Shown: positions 45,201 to 55,539 of the stretch, piece by piece
Layout of the letters: each line of letters begins with the position of its first letter
Position numbering within the stretch: position 1 is the first letter of the stretch
Origin: Gloeocapsa sp. DLM2.Bin57
GTDB taxonomy: Bacteria > Cyanobacteriota > Cyanobacteriia > Cyanobacteriales > Gloeocapsaceae
NCBI GenBank assembly: GCA_007693955.1
Contig: RECR01000075.1
Span: 1-59,167, forward strand
Length of the DNA: 59,167 nt
Direction of reading: 5' to 3'
Translations under genes and position numbers: made by a program
The notes under the pieces: model-generated
Database searches by the model: none
Told to the model about the DNA's origin: nothing
What the model saw: only the letters and a program-made list of their open reading frames with translations

Positions 45201-45347
45201 CTAATTAAATGAACATGATCTGAAAATTTGTTTGGGGTGCATCCGAGTTAAGCATAATCTAGCGCATCGCTCTATTTTAATTAAGCCAACCCACTTAGCA
45301 CAACCGGCACAACTCATATCTTTGATCTTGAGATGTTCTTGTTTCAT
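45201..45347 (-). pseudogene. Decayed N-terminus of a heavy-metal-associated (HMA) domain gene
   Basis: The 48-codon frame begins MKQEHLKIKDMSCAGCA, the hallmark start and CxxC metal site of HMA domains in copper-transporting ATPases or copper chaperones. After about 20 residues it loses all similarity and ends early. A good MerR-type promoter lies directly upstream (45373-45405). I read it as the stump of a metal-handling gene. A tiny functional metal-binding peptide is the less likely alternative. Confidence 0.65.
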
Positions 45348-45372
45348 CAGCGATCCCTCCACTCTCTACCTC

Positions 45373-45405
45373 TAGGTTAAACCCTCTAGTTCACTGAAGA
45401 GTCAA
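45373..45405 (-). promoter_or_regulatory. MerR-family-type promoter with operator dyad
   Basis: Read on the minus strand: TTGACT (-35), then an imperfect dyad ACTCTTCAGT-GA-ACTAGAGGGT, then TTTAAC as a possible -10. The 19-base spacing is longer than the usual 17, as in MerR/CueR/ZntR-controlled promoters. It points at the decayed HMA gene about 26 bp away. No merR-like gene is in the window. Confidence 0.6.
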
Positions 45406-45499
45406 GAGTTTTCCCATTTTCCTCAAAGATTAAAGAATTGTTATATAATGTTAAGTAATGTTAATAAAAACAATTCTTCTTAACAATTTCCCTATAGCC

Positions 45500-46036
45500 A
45501 TGATCAACAATCGCTCCTTACCCCAACTGATCAATCTGGTACTCAAACCCAATGTCAATCCCAATCTTGCCTCGCAAATAGCCTGGGCAGCTTTAAGAGT
45601 GGTCGTGGGTATCATGATGATCCACAACGGCTTAGATAAACTCAACAACATTGAGAGTTTTGCTGAAGCTTACGTAGCCTATATCGGGTTACCCTTTCCC
45701 ATCTTCTTTAGTTATGTAGCGGCTTTTACCGAATTGATCGGCGCTCCCTTAGTAGCGATCGGTTTATTTACTCGTCCTGCCGCTTTTGCCCTATTATCAA
45801 CTATGGCAGTAGCCATGTATCACCATATTCTAGTAGCGGGTTTAAGTATTCCCTACTTAGAATTATCAGCGATTTACGCCGCTTGCTTCTTCTTCTTAAC
45901 CCTCAACGGTGCGGGATTATTTTCTACCGACGCTTTAATCGTGAATTGGTTAGATAGTACAGCGTTATCTCGCAAAGCTAAACAAGTGATGCAGATAGAA
46001 AAAGCTTATCGAACTGAAGAAACCATCAGAAGTTAA
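45500..46036 (+). CDS. DoxX-family membrane protein
   Basis: The ATG at 45500 (178 residues) is preferred over one at 45458. The DoxX pattern is clear: ALRVVVGIMMIHNGLDKLNN, then FPIFFSYVAAFTELIGAPLV, GLFTRPAAFALL and a final helix. There are four membrane helices. DoxX proteins are linked to redox or thiosulfate/quinone metabolism, but most have no proven role. Gene neighbours give no hint; the upstream gap holds the MerR-type promoter on the other strand. Confidence 0.9.
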   Translation: MINNRSLPQLINLVLKPNVNPNLASQIAWAALRVVVGIMMIHNGLDKLNNIESFAEAYVAYIGLPFPIFFSYVAAFTELIGAPLVAIGLFTRPAAFALLSTMAVAMYHHILVAGLSIPYLELSAIYAACFFFLTLNGAGLFSTDALIVNWLDSTALSRKAKQVMQIEKAYRTEETIRS

Positions 46037-46038
46037 GC

Positions 46039-46221
46039 TCAAGTTACAGTTTGTACCGGAGGTACTAGCTGATCAGCATCAAGCAAAAATACCGTTAACT
46101 TTTCGGTACCCTGGGTAATAATAGTGACGTGGGTTGCTATTTCCAGGGTTGGATTCAGTATCAGCTTTTCTATAGGATTCGGCACTGGTCTTTTAGCTAG
46201 GAATGTGTATAATTGGTACAT
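46039..46221 (-). CDS. Possible small protein (60 residues)
   Basis: The minus-strand frame MYQLYTFLAKRPVPNPIEKL, ending FLLDADQLVPPVQTVT, fills most of the gap between DoxX and the DUF6816 gene. Its composition is normal for a protein, with no signal or membrane segment, and no ribosome site stands out. It is not recognised. It may be a real small gene or chance. Confidence 0.4.
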   Translation of the reverse strand: MYQLYTFLAKRPVPNPIEKLILNPTLEIATHVTIITQGTEKLTVFLLDADQLVPPVQTVT

Positions 46222-46307
46222 TGATTAGGTTTTAGCAGGGAAGAGGAAGGACATCGGCGCAGTCTAATCGCTATGCTAATAGTAAACTAAATAAGTATTT
46301 TATATTT

Positions 46308-47105
46308 ATGCTTAACTGGGATGCACCCCTTTGCTTAATCATCTTGTTAATTTTAAACTTATTAATTACTCCAGTTATAGCAGGAGAATTAGACCAACGG
46401 TTAGAATCCTTTCCCTTTTGGGAAAATAAACCTAGCGTAGCAACTCCACAGGGTGAGTTAGTCTATCCTGAGTGGATGGAGGGTATTTGGGAGGTTACCT
46501 CTACCCTAACCCAACAGGTAGCCCCTCTAGCACCAGAGATTGTTACTCCAGGTTTTACAGACAACGAACGTTATCTCAATCAACCGATTCGATTCCTAGT
46601 GAAATTTAAACCCGATTATCTACCTAATCTCAATCAAGGTATTGTTCCTACTACGATTCCTCAAGAATTACCAATCATTCCCGATCGCGCTTTTAATGGT
46701 TTAAATATTGCCCAAGCTTATTTAGGTAAAGATACCGTCACCAAGGTAAAAGTTAATCCTCAAAACCCTAATGAACAGATTACCTTTTTACCCAATCAAA
46801 GTCAACTAATTACTAAAGTGACAGGACGTCAAACCGAGAATTTAAGCAATAATAGATTTATTGCCACAGAAATAGCTCAACAAATTTTCCGTAGTCAATC
46901 TCTAATCTATCTTAATGAAGTAGAAACAACCACCGCTTATCAATTGATCGAGCCTGGAAACATCACAGGAGATCAAGTCACGGCTATTTATTTATCAAGT
47001 CAAGATCCTGATTATTTTAAAGCTTTTAATCGCCCTGTAGCTTTATATCGCTATGTCTTACAGTTACGTAAAGTTAGATCAAGTTCGGGTAAATACTTAC
47101 GATAA
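46308..47105 (+). CDS. DUF6816-family exported (probably lumenal) protein
   Basis: The 265-residue protein has a signal peptide (LCLIILLILNLLITPVIAGE). RLESFPFWENKP and LVYPEWMEGIWEVTSTL follow, then IIPDRAFNGLNIAQAYLG and a lipocalin-like beta-rich body. I recognise this as the DUF6816 family, shared by cyanobacteria and plastids; its function is unknown. The last eight residues (SSSGKYLR) and the stop codon come from a dispersed repeat that also occurs after the HigB-like gene, so the natural C-terminus seems replaced. Confidence 0.78.
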   Translation: MLNWDAPLCLIILLILNLLITPVIAGELDQRLESFPFWENKPSVATPQGELVYPEWMEGIWEVTSTLTQQVAPLAPEIVTPGFTDNERYLNQPIRFLVKFKPDYLPNLNQGIVPTTIPQELPIIPDRAFNGLNIAQAYLGKDTVTKVKVNPQNPNEQITFLPNQSQLITKVTGRQTENLSNNRFIATEIAQQIFRSQSLIYLNEVETTTAYQLIEPGNITGDQVTAIYLSSQDPDYFKAFNRPVALYRYVLQLRKVRSSSGKYLR

Positions 47106-47190
47106 AGGTGAGGTTAGGCAAAAGGCAAAAGGCACTTATAGAATATGGTATATAGTAATAATAGCACCTAACACCTAATACCTAACTCCT
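47078..47190. repeat. Composite dispersed repeat overlapping the DUF6816 gene end
   Basis: The first part (47078-47135: ATCAAGTTCGGG, TACTTACGATAAA, GGCAAAAGGCAAAAGGCA) matches 45110-45165. The second part (to about 47187: CACCTAACACCTAATACCTA) matches the inverse of 42987-43036. The first 28 bases are coding. Confidence 0.68.
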
Positions 47191-47248
47191 TTCCTCATTA
47201 AGTCTCCGAACCCCGAATTCCGAACTCTTGAGGGCGCTTAAAAACTGT

Positions 47249-47551
47249 TTACCAACTTGACTTAACAACACCAGGGAGTAAACCTTCATGGGCCCACTCT
47301 CTCAAGACGTTGCGACATAAACCGAAATCACGGTAATAACCTCTAGGTTTTCCTGTTACCCAACAACGGTTACGCACTCTATTAGGAGCGCTATTACGGG
47401 GTAATTGTTGGATTTGACGGTGAATTTCGATTTTTTCGCCTATAGATTCAGCAGCACGAAATTGTTCTTTTAATTCCGTTCTTTTTGCTTCGTATTTTTC
47501 CACTAGACGACGACGTTTTTTCTCTCTAGCGATCATTGATTTTTTTGCCAT
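47249..47551 (-). CDS. rpsN: 30S ribosomal protein S14
   Basis: This 100-residue, full-length S14 of the zinc-free type has [20 protein letters not shown] at the start and [20 protein letters not shown] and [11 protein letters not shown] at the end. It is part of the small-subunit head. It is a stand-alone gene 35 bp after glgA, as commonly seen in cyanobacteria, where it lies outside the main ribosomal operon. Confidence 0.97.
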   Translation of the reverse strand: MAKKSMIAREKKRRRLVEKYEAKRTELKEQFRAAESIGEKIEIHRQIQQLPRNSAPNRVRNRCWVTGKPRGYYRDFGLCRNVLREWAHEGLLPGVVKSSW

Positions 47552-47586
47552 ATTTTTCCTTTTTTATTTAGACAGCATTCTCTATC

Positions 47587-49053
47587 TTAGCTTATTTTCT
47601 TGTTAGTTTTAAGTTCACTCAGAGGTTTTCCTTGGGATAACAAGTCTAATTTAGTTGCTTCTTCAGGGGTAAGTTCCGTTGGTAAACCTAGAATCTGTTT
47701 ATAGACTTTGAGATATTCTGCGGTTGATTTATACCAACTAAAGTCTTCCTGCATTCCACGCTTTTGCAGATCTTCCCATTTATCTTTATAACGATAACTT
47801 TCCCAAGCTCTGATTAAACAAGTATATAAGTCCAAGGGTTCATAGCGATCGAAGGAAAAACCCGTACCAGAATTATTAACTGGATCGTGGAAAGAAACCG
47901 TATCTACTAAACCTCCAGTATTACGAACAATAGGTACACAGCCATAGCGCATAGCTAGTAATTGACTGATACCACAGGGTTCAAAACGAGAGGGCATTAA
48001 GAAAGCGTCTGATCCTGCATAAATGCGACGAGATAGGGCATCATTATAGAGTAGTTGTACAGCTATTCTACCTGAGAAACGGGAAGCTAATTCCCAGAAT
48101 TGGGTTTCATAGTAACGTTCTCCCGTGCCCAAAACAACCAGTTGTACATCAGTATAAGCCATGAAGCGATCGAGAATTTGCAGAACTAAATCAATACCCT
48201 TTTGTTCTACTAATCTTGTTACCATACTTACTAGGAAGACCTTGCGGTTCACTTCTAGACCAACTTCTTCTTGTAATTTAACTTTATTTACTATACGTTT
48301 TTCGAGGGTATCAACAGTAAAGTTTTGCTGAATATATTTATCAGTAGCCGGATTATAACTATCGGTATCAATACCATTGAGAATCCCACTGAGTTTACCA
48401 CTAATAAAAGATAGTAAACCTTCTAACTCTTCACCATAGGTGGGGGTTTGAATTTGTCTAGCATAAGTAGGAGAGACGGTATTAACGCGATCGGCGTATT
48501 GTACAGCTGCTGCCATCACATTATGTCCCTGCATATACCAAGGACACCAGGTAATTTTGTCTAGATACCAACGCCAAGGACCTTGATAAGCTAGATTATG
48601 AATAGTAAACACTGTACCGATATCCGCTGATTGGTGCATCCAGACAGGAATCATACCTGTATGCCAATCATGACAGTGAATAATCTGTGGTTTCCAGTAA
48701 TTCCAAGCAAATTCAGCTACGCCATTAGAAAAGAGGGTAAAACGCCAAAACTCATCTTCTCCCCCATAGATACGACGAGACCAAAAAGCGGGATGTCCAA
48801 ACAAATAGAGAGGAACATCAGTACCAGGGAGAACAGTTTCATAGACAGAGAAGTTTTCAAACATAGCAGAACCCGACCAGATGGGATCTTGGGGAGTTTC
48901 CATCTTATCGGGTAAAAAGCCATAGTAAGGCATGATGATTCTGACATCATAACCGAGTTTTTTTAAGACATTAGGTAAAGCTCCCACAACATCTCCCATT
49001 CCGCCAACTTTAGCGATGGGTGCTGCTTCTGCTGATACAAATAAAATACGCAT
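47587..49053 (-). CDS. glgA: Glycogen synthase (GT5), GlgA1-like
   Basis: The ATG at 49053 (488 residues) gives the standard start [20 protein letters not shown]; an upstream in-frame start at 49122 adds 23 residues. The ADP-glucose-binding [13 protein letters not shown] and the C-terminal [18 protein letters not shown] are intact. It extends glycogen from ADP-glucose. The sequence is closest in my memory to the cyanobacterial GlgA1 type. It is probably co-transcribed with the SRPBCC gene before it and rpsN after it. Confidence 0.96.
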   Translation of the reverse strand: MRILFVSAEAAPIAKVGGMGDVVGALPNVLKKLGYDVRIIMPYYGFLPDKMETPQDPIWSGSAMFENFSVYETVLPGTDVPLYLFGHPAFWSRRIYGGEDEFWRFTLFSNGVAEFAWNYWKPQIIHCHDWHTGMIPVWMHQSADIGTVFTIHNLAYQGPWRWYLDKITWCPWYMQGHNVMAAAVQYADRVNTVSPTYARQIQTPTYGEELEGLLSFISGKLSGILNGIDTDSYNPATDKYIQQNFTVDTLEKRIVNKVKLQEEVGLEVNRKVFLVSMVTRLVEQKGIDLVLQILDRFMAYTDVQLVVLGTGERYYETQFWELASRFSGRIAVQLLYNDALSRRIYAGSDAFLMPSRFEPCGISQLLAMRYGCVPIVRNTGGLVDTVSFHDPVNNSGTGFSFDRYEPLDLYTCLIRAWESYRYKDKWEDLQKRGMQEDFSWYKSTAEYLKVYKQILGLPTELTPEEATKLDLLSQGKPLSELKTNKKIS

Positions 49054-49118
49054 TTTTTTTAGGTTGTGTGTTTTTTGCTGAGGTACTCTACAATGTATCA
49101 GACAATCAGGGTTTATTA

Positions 49119-49598
49119 TCAATAAACTAATCTTTCTACCGCGTTAGCTAATTCAGCAGCTACTCTAGCTGAGTAAGGACGTATCCACCACCATAATAGG
49201 GGTGATAACCAACCTCGCAAGGTTACTGAATAAGAGATATAAGTTCCACATACAGTAGATTCTACTTGATAGGTAATTCTCTGTTCCATACCTGGAATAG
49301 CCAAAATTCTAATCGCTAATAATTCTCTTGGGCGAACATTTTCGACGAACATTTGTATTGGGATAGGCGTTAAACGAGTCACTACTTGGTAGATTAAACC
49401 TGGTTTGGCGATTAATCCTTGAGGGAGATTAGTTTTAGAAAATAAAGGATGCCAAGAAACATCGGCGATATTGATTAATTTTTGCCAAAGTAGATCTACT
49501 GGTGCAGTACTTACTACTCGGTAGGTTTTGAACAAAGAAAATGTACAAAACAATTTGCCTCTAGCAGTACTAAGTTTTAAGGAAAAATTAAGAATCAC
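49119..49598 (-). CDS. SRPBCC (START/polyketide cyclase-like) family protein
   Basis: The 159-residue protein starts at a GTG. It shows the lipid-pocket fold pattern: [20 protein letters not shown], then [12 protein letters not shown], then [19 protein letters not shown] and a C-terminal amphipathic helix. Ligand unknown. It lies 65 bp upstream of glgA on the same strand. The N-terminus may start later, because the first about 25 residues are not typical. Confidence 0.8.
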   Translation of the reverse strand: MILNFSLKLSTARGKLFCTFSLFKTYRVVSTAPVDLLWQKLINIADVSWHPLFSKTNLPQGLIAKPGLIYQVVTRLTPIPIQMFVENVRPRELLAIRILAIPGMEQRITYQVESTVCGTYISYSVTLRGWLSPLLWWWIRPYSARVAAELANAVERLVY

Positions 49599-49732
49599 GT
49601 TCTGCCTCTGTGATAAGAATGGTTAGGCAATTGGATCATTCTAACACTGTTTATTAAACTTAACCTCAATAGTGACCCAAAAGCATGAGAATATAGTACT
49701 ATAGCGGATCGCGATAAGTATATTGAACAATT

Positions 49733-50743
49733 ATGACTGCTTTAAAAAATTGTGCCTTACCTCCTACCGACTCTAGAACCAAAGTTAAAGAGTTTCTCCT
49801 CAATTTACAAGCTGAGATTTGCGCCGGATTAGAAGAAATTGATGGTATTAGTAAATTCCAAGAAGACAGCTGGGAAAGAGAGGAGGGAGGAGGAGGACGC
49901 TCCCGAGTGATTAAAGATGGTGGTATCTTTGAACAAGGTGGGGTTAATTTTTCTGAGGTATGGGGAAAACAATTACCCCCTTCGATTCTCAAGCAACGTC
50001 CTGAAGCTGAAGGAAATCAATTTTACGCTACAGGTACTTCTATGGTTTTACACCCTCGTAGTCCCTATATACCTACAGTTCACCTGAACTATCGTTATTT
50101 TGAAGCCGGTCCGGTTTGGTGGTTCGGGGGAGGTGCGGATTTAACCCCTTATTATCCTTTTGCTGAAGATGCTGCTCATTTTCATCGCACTTTGCAATCA
50201 GCTTGTGATCAACATCATCCTGAGTACTATAAGGTTTTTAAACCCTGGTGTGATGAATATTTTTATCTAACCCACCGCGATGAAGCTAGGGGGATCGGGG
50301 GGATTTTCTTTGATTATCAAGATGGTCAAGGGGAATTATACCGTGGACCTGATCCTCACGGTGTAGCTGGGGTTTATTCTCAACAACTAGGAGAGGTTAA
50401 CTCTCGTAGCTGGGACGATTTGTTTGCCTTTGTGATCTCTTGTGGTCGTGCTTTTTTACCCGCTTATTTACCGATTATAGCTAAAAGACGTGAGTTAGAA
50501 TACACAGACAGAGAACGTCAGTTTCAACTCTATCGTCGCGGACGTTATGTGGAGTTTAATTTGGTTTACGATCGCGGGACTATTTTTGGTTTACAAACTA
50601 AAGGTAGAACTGAATCAATTTTAATGTCTTTACCTCCTTTAGTACGTTGGGAATATAACTATCAACCTGAGCCTAATAGTCTTGAATCTCAATTGTATGA
50701 TGTTTTCCTTAAACCTCAAGATTGGGCTAATTGGAAGGCTTAG
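49733..50743 (+). CDS. hemF: Oxygen-dependent coproporphyrinogen III oxidase
   Basis: This 336-residue, full-length HemF has [52 protein letters not shown] and [15 protein letters not shown]. It converts coproporphyrinogen III to protoporphyrinogen IX with O2, on the path to haem and chlorophyll. It is monocistronic, with a hairpin after the stop and a convergent gene downstream. Confidence 0.97.
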   Translation: MTALKNCALPPTDSRTKVKEFLLNLQAEICAGLEEIDGISKFQEDSWEREEGGGGRSRVIKDGGIFEQGGVNFSEVWGKQLPPSILKQRPEAEGNQFYATGTSMVLHPRSPYIPTVHLNYRYFEAGPVWWFGGGADLTPYYPFAEDAAHFHRTLQSACDQHHPEYYKVFKPWCDEYFYLTHRDEARGIGGIFFDYQDGQGELYRGPDPHGVAGVYSQQLGEVNSRSWDDLFAFVISCGRAFLPAYLPIIAKRRELEYTDRERQFQLYRRGRYVEFNLVYDRGTIFGLQTKGRTESILMSLPPLVRWEYNYQPEPNSLESQLYDVFLKPQDWANWKA

Positions 50744-50759
50744 GGGTGTTAGGTGTTAA

Positions 50760-50792
50760 GAATGGGCGAAAAAATAATTAATTCTCCCATTC
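50760..50792 (+). terminator. Probable hemF terminator hairpin
   Basis: GAATGGG (50760-50766) pairs with CCCATTC (50786-50792) around an AT-rich loop, 17 bp after the hemF stop and before a pyrimidine-rich tract. It also faces the convergent gene. Confidence 0.45.
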
Positions 50793-50897
50793 TACCTTCT
50801 TCTTTTCCCTTTTCCCTTCTTTAAGCAATAAAACGTAATCTTTCTGAGTGGTGTCAAGGTCAAATTTAGACAGGATTAGAAGAGATTGCTTACCGCT

Positions 50898-53423
50898 TTA
50901 ATCATTTCCTGTATGTTCGTGGTCGATAAAATCTCGTACTTTTTGTTTATAGATCGCCAACATATTATCTACCCAGGTCCGATTTTCGGAGTTAGCGTAC
51001 AAATGTACTAATGGTTCTCCTCCATCCGGAAGAATCAAGATCCAATTATCGTTTCTCGGGTCAATAATTTTCACACCATCAATTAATCTGATATATTCTG
51101 GGGAATGAGTTTCGATAAGGTGGCGCATTAAAGCACCTTTAGCGGTAGAAGGACAACGTATGGTGCAAGAACGATGTGCAACCCGTGGTAACTCATTACG
51201 TATTTCAGCTAGCGATCGCTTTTGTACTGCTAACATTTCGATGACTTTAGCTATACTAAACATAGCATCAAAACCTGGATGCAATTGGGGGAAAATAAAG
51301 CCCATTTTGGCGCTTCCTCCTAACACCACATTAGGATTACTTTGGGCAGTCTCCATTAAAGCAGCTGGATTAGCTTTAGTACGAATCACTAGACTGTCAT
51401 GACGACGGGCGATTTGTTCTACAGCGCTAGAAACATCTACAGGTATAACTATAGTGCTGCGGGGATGAGATTTAAGAACAATATTCACCATCAAGGCGTT
51501 TAACATTTCTTCACGAATAGGAGCACCTGATTCATCTACTAAGATTAATTGTTCTCCATTGGAAGAGACTTGTGCGCCTAAATTAGCTTTAAGTGCTTCT
51601 ACTACGTGACCAAGTTGAGAAAGTAAGTTTTCTTTTTCTTCATTAGTGATAGCGCTTTGACGTAAACTAGCGTTAAGTACTACAGCATCACAGCCAAATT
51701 TAGTTAATAACTGGGGTAAAATAGCTCCTGAAACCGCATAGACATAGTCAATAACGATTTTTCCACCATTTTGACGAATCGCTTCCACATTGAGATAATT
51801 TTCAAAGTTCTCACTATAAGTATTAACTACTTGAGAAGCAGAAGGATAAAACATCTCACCAATATCTTGTACCGCTACTCTTCTGATATCTTCTTTAAAG
51901 TAAGCACCCTCTATTTTCTTTTCGATCGCCTTAGAGATATTAATCCCCTGATGGTCAAAAAACTCAATCAACATATAATCAGGTCGATTAGAATCAACTC
52001 TGACGTGAATTCCCCCTTCTACTCCTAATTCAGGTAGTAGAGTGCGTGTAATCGGAATGGCTGTAGCTTGTAAATTTTGTACCTTGATTCCTGTGGACAT
52101 CAACCCTGCGATTAAAGAACGACTAACCATGCGAGATACACTACGCTGATCCCGAGAGACAACTACTTCTGCACCTAATTTAAGAGTCGAACCATAGGAA
52201 GCACCTAGTTTAACAGCGAACTCCGGGGTAATATCAATATTAGCTAATCCTGATACCCCTCTTTGTCCAAATAAGTTCCTCTGTGCGGTGTTACCCCAAA
52301 TTAAGTTTATATTTAAAATAGCTCCTGCTTCAATCCTTTTACTCGGCCAAATTCTCACTCCAGGGTTAATCACTGCTTCTTCTCCTACAACCACCAATGG
52401 TCCTAAAACTGATCCTTCCAGAATTTGACAACGACGATCGATACGAGTACCTCTGGCGATCACACAGGCGTTAATCTGAGATTCTTCACCGATAATTACT
52501 CCATTCCAAATAATCGGACGTCTTAACTCTGAATCTGCTCCAATAGTGACGTTATCACCAATGATTGTCCCTCCACTAATCATCACCCGAGGTCCAATGC
52601 GACAGTTATTACCAATTACTACAGGAGCTTCAATCGTAGCTGTGCGGTCAATATAAGTATCATTGCCTAACCAAATACCAGGGAATCTTTCCTCATACTC
52701 AAATTCTAGTTCTACTTTTTGCTGTAAAGCGTCATATTGTGATTGACGATAAGCTTCTAGGTGTCCAACATCGCACCAATAACCTTCTGCTATATAACCA
52801 TATACTGGTTTTCCTTCCTCTAATAAGATGGGGAATAAGTCTTTAGAAAAGTCTTTTTCTTGTTCAGGGGGTAAATAAGCTAAAACTTCAGGCTCTAATA
52901 TATACGTTCCCGTATTGACTGTATCGGAAAAAATCTCACTAGTAGAGGGTTTTTCTAAAAACCTGACTATTGCTCCATCGGGATTGGTGATAACTACCCC
53001 AAATTCAATGGGATTAGGAACTCTGGTTAAGACTATTGTAGCTAGTGAACCTTTTTCTTTATGGAAAGCGATCGCTTTTTTCAGGTCAAAATCTGTTACC
53101 CCATCACCGCTAATCACTAAGAATGTATCATTTAATAACTCTTCTACCTTTTTAACACAACCGGCTGTTCCTAGAGGTTGTTCTTCCTCTACCGAGTAGG
53201 TTATTTCTACATCAAAATTGTTTCCAGTCTGAAAATATTCTTGAAAAATATCAGGTAAATAGTGCAGTGTTACGATAATTTCCTGAATTCCCACTTTTTT
53301 GAGGAGATTAATAATATGTTCTGCGATTGGTTTATTTAAGATAGGGACCATTGGTTTAGGTAGATCACACGTCAAAGGGCGCAATCTCGTCCCTGATCCT
53401 CCAGCCATCAGCACTGCACGCAT
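50898..53423 (-). CDS. Sugar nucleotidyltransferase fused to a degenerate phosphomutase domain
   Basis: The 841-residue protein has an N-terminal nucleotidyltransferase (MRAVLMAGGSGTRLRPLT, KPMVPILNKPI, DVGHLEAYRQ), a left-handed beta-helix with hexapeptide repeats (VIGNNCRIGPRV), then a phosphomannomutase/phosphoglucomutase-like half. Such fusions are annotated as mannose-1-phosphate guanylyltransferases in cyanobacteria. In the mutase half the phosphoserine loop reads HVRVDSNRPD, the DGDGDR metal loop reads SSNGEQ, the sugar loop reads GGSAKMG and the phosphate loop reads LPDGGEP. All four catalytic motifs are lost, so this half is probably regulatory. The nucleotide and sugar used are not certain. 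Confidence 0.9.
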   Translation of the reverse strand: MRAVLMAGGSGTRLRPLTCDLPKPMVPILNKPIAEHIINLLKKVGIQEIIVTLHYLPDIFQEYFQTGNNFDVEITYSVEEEQPLGTAGCVKKVEELLNDTFLVISGDGVTDFDLKKAIAFHKEKGSLATIVLTRVPNPIEFGVVITNPDGAIVRFLEKPSTSEIFSDTVNTGTYILEPEVLAYLPPEQEKDFSKDLFPILLEEGKPVYGYIAEGYWCDVGHLEAYRQSQYDALQQKVELEFEYEERFPGIWLGNDTYIDRTATIEAPVVIGNNCRIGPRVMISGGTIIGDNVTIGADSELRRPIIWNGVIIGEESQINACVIARGTRIDRRCQILEGSVLGPLVVVGEEAVINPGVRIWPSKRIEAGAILNINLIWGNTAQRNLFGQRGVSGLANIDITPEFAVKLGASYGSTLKLGAEVVVSRDQRSVSRMVSRSLIAGLMSTGIKVQNLQATAIPITRTLLPELGVEGGIHVRVDSNRPDYMLIEFFDHQGINISKAIEKKIEGAYFKEDIRRVAVQDIGEMFYPSASQVVNTYSENFENYLNVEAIRQNGGKIVIDYVYAVSGAILPQLLTKFGCDAVVLNASLRQSAITNEEKENLLSQLGHVVEALKANLGAQVSSNGEQLILVDESGAPIREEMLNALMVNIVLKSHPRSTIVIPVDVSSAVEQIARRHDSLVIRTKANPAALMETAQSNPNVVLGGSAKMGFIFPQLHPGFDAMFSIAKVIEMLAVQKRSLAEIRNELPRVAHRSCTIRCPSTAKGALMRHLIETHSPEYIRLIDGVKIIDPRNDNWILILPDGGEPLVHLYANSENRTWVDNMLAIYKQKVRDFIDHEHTGND

Positions 53424-53634
53424 AATCTCATTTCTCCTTACCTATAGAGTACTTTTATCTTATCTTGATACAATAAATAGTAAATATACTACTCCAGAGA
53501 AGTTTAGTCGAGTAGTTGCGAGAAAGATGAGAATTAAGTTAAATTTAGTAACAGAAGGGTCAACTTCTATTAAGAATGTTTAAAACATCTTGACAAAAAA
53601 AACAAAATAAGCTAGACAAAAAGAAAATTAACTC

Positions 53635-55524
53635 ATGAAGATTTCTTGGAGAACGATAATACTATGGTCCGTACCTATTCTAGTCATAGGGTTCTTTGTG
53701 TGGCAAGGAGCGTTTGCGACTAATCCTACCACAGCGATCGGCAACAACACCGCCAGTGCGAGAATGACCTATGGACGCTTCATGGAATATCTAGAAGCAG
53801 GAAGAGTCAAAAGTGTTGACTTTTACGAAGGTGGAAGAACAGCGATTGTCGAAGCGGTAGATTCAGATCTAGATAATCGTGTACAACGTTTAAGAGTAGA
53901 TTTACCTGGTAACTCTTCAGAACTAATCCCCCAACTCAGAGAAAATAATATCAACATAGAAGTACACCCGATCAGAAGCGAAAGCGCCATTTGGGGAGTA
54001 CTAGGTAACCTCATTTTTCCAGTATTATTAATCGGATCATTATTTTTCCTCTTCCGTCGTTCTAATAATATGCCTGGAGGACCAGGTCAAGCCATGAACT
54101 TCGGAAAATCAAGAGCACGTTTTCAAATGGAAGCCAAAACAGGGGTAATGTTTGAAGACGTAGCAGGTATAGACGAAGCCAAAGAAGAACTAGAAGAAGT
54201 AGTAACCTTCCTCAAACAACCCGAAAAATTTACAGCAGTAGGAGCAAGCATCCCCAAAGGAGTACTCTTAGTAGGACCTCCTGGAACAGGTAAAACCTTA
54301 TTAGCCAAAGCGATCGCAGGAGAAGCAGGAGTACCCTTCTTTAGTATCTCAGGCTCAGAATTCGTAGAAATGTTCGTAGGGGTAGGAGCATCCCGCGTCA
54401 GAGACTTATTCAAAAAAGCCAAAGAAAACGCACCCTGTCTAATTTTTATCGATGAAATCGACGCAGTAGGGCGCCAAAGAGGAGCAGGAATCGGCGGAGG
54501 TAACGACGAAAGAGAACAAACCCTGAACCAATTACTCACAGAAATGGACGGATTCGAGGGTAATAACGGGATTATTATTATCGCAGCTACCAACCGACCA
54601 GATGTACTAGATACAGCTTTATTACGTCCAGGGCGTTTTGACCGCCAAGTGATTGTCGATTCACCAGATATCAAAGGACGCATTAAAGTACTAGAAGTTC
54701 ACGCGCGTAACAAAAAACTTAGTAAAGAAATATCCCTAGAGGCGATCGCCCGTCGTACCCCAGGATTCAGTGGCGCAGATTTAGCTAATCTCCTCAATGA
54801 AGCAGCGATTTTAACCGCACGTCGTCGCAAAGAAGCCATAACCATGCTCGAAGTTGACGACGCTATTGACCGAGTTATCGCAGGGATGGAGGGAACACCT
54901 CTAGTAGATAGTAAGAGCAAGCGCTTGATAGCATATCATGAAATCGGTCACGCGATCGTGGGAACATTAATCAAAGAACACGATCCAGTGCAAAAAGTAA
55001 CCCTTATTCCTAGAGGACAAGCACAAGGTTTAACCTGGTTTACCCCAGACGAGGAACAAGGATTAACCAGCAAATCCCAACTAATGGCTCGTATCGCGGG
55101 TATTCTCGGTGGAAGAGCCGCAGAAGAAGAAATCTTTGGCTACGATGAAGTAACCACAGGAGCAGGTGGAGACCTACAACAAGTTACTAACTTGGTACGT
55201 CAAATGGTAACCCGTTTTGGGATGAGTGATTTAGGACCACTATCTCTAGAAAGTCAAACAGGAGAAGTATTCCTCGGTGGTGGATTTATGAACAGATCCG
55301 AATATTCCGAAGAAGTAGCATCTCGCATCGATAGCCAAGTTCGCTCTATCATAGAACATGGTCATAGTGTGGCTAGACAAATTGTCCGTGACAATCGGGA
55401 AGTAATCGATCGCCTAGTAGATCTGCTGATCGAAAAAGAAACCATCGATGGTGAAGAGTTTCGTCGAATTGTGTCAGAATATACTCACGTTCCCGAAAAA
55501 GAGCAGTTTGTTCCACAACTGTAA
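53635..55524 (+). CDS. ftsH: Thylakoid FtsH protease, FtsH2-like
   Basis: The 629-residue protein has two membrane helices around an extracytoplasmic domain ([35 protein letters not shown]). The AAA module has [17 protein letters not shown] and RPGRFDRQ, and the zinc protease has HEIGH. The exact wording ([40 protein letters not shown], ending VPQL) matches the cyanobacterial FtsH2 type, which with FtsH3 removes damaged D1 during photosystem II repair. The divergent gene upstream leaves a 211-bp control region. It is followed by ndhH after 15 bp. Confidence 0.96.
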   Translation: MKISWRTIILWSVPILVIGFFVWQGAFATNPTTAIGNNTASARMTYGRFMEYLEAGRVKSVDFYEGGRTAIVEAVDSDLDNRVQRLRVDLPGNSSELIPQLRENNINIEVHPIRSESAIWGVLGNLIFPVLLIGSLFFLFRRSNNMPGGPGQAMNFGKSRARFQMEAKTGVMFEDVAGIDEAKEELEEVVTFLKQPEKFTAVGASIPKGVLLVGPPGTGKTLLAKAIAGEAGVPFFSISGSEFVEMFVGVGASRVRDLFKKAKENAPCLIFIDEIDAVGRQRGAGIGGGNDEREQTLNQLLTEMDGFEGNNGIIIIAATNRPDVLDTALLRPGRFDRQVIVDSPDIKGRIKVLEVHARNKKLSKEISLEAIARRTPGFSGADLANLLNEAAILTARRRKEAITMLEVDDAIDRVIAGMEGTPLVDSKSKRLIAYHEIGHAIVGTLIKEHDPVQKVTLIPRGQAQGLTWFTPDEEQGLTSKSQLMARIAGILGGRAAEEEIFGYDEVTTGAGGDLQQVTNLVRQMVTRFGMSDLGPLSLESQTGEVFLGGGFMNRSEYSEEVASRIDSQVRSIIEHGHSVARQIVRDNREVIDRLVDLLIEKETIDGEEFRRIVSEYTHVPEKEQFVPQL

Positions 55525-55539
55525 TTAACTAAACTAGTT

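Noticed and set aside
54123-54683. 186-codon minus-strand frame inside ftsH
   Set aside because: It is the mirror of a strongly conserved AAA region; serine/proline-rich composition is typical of an antisense shadow.
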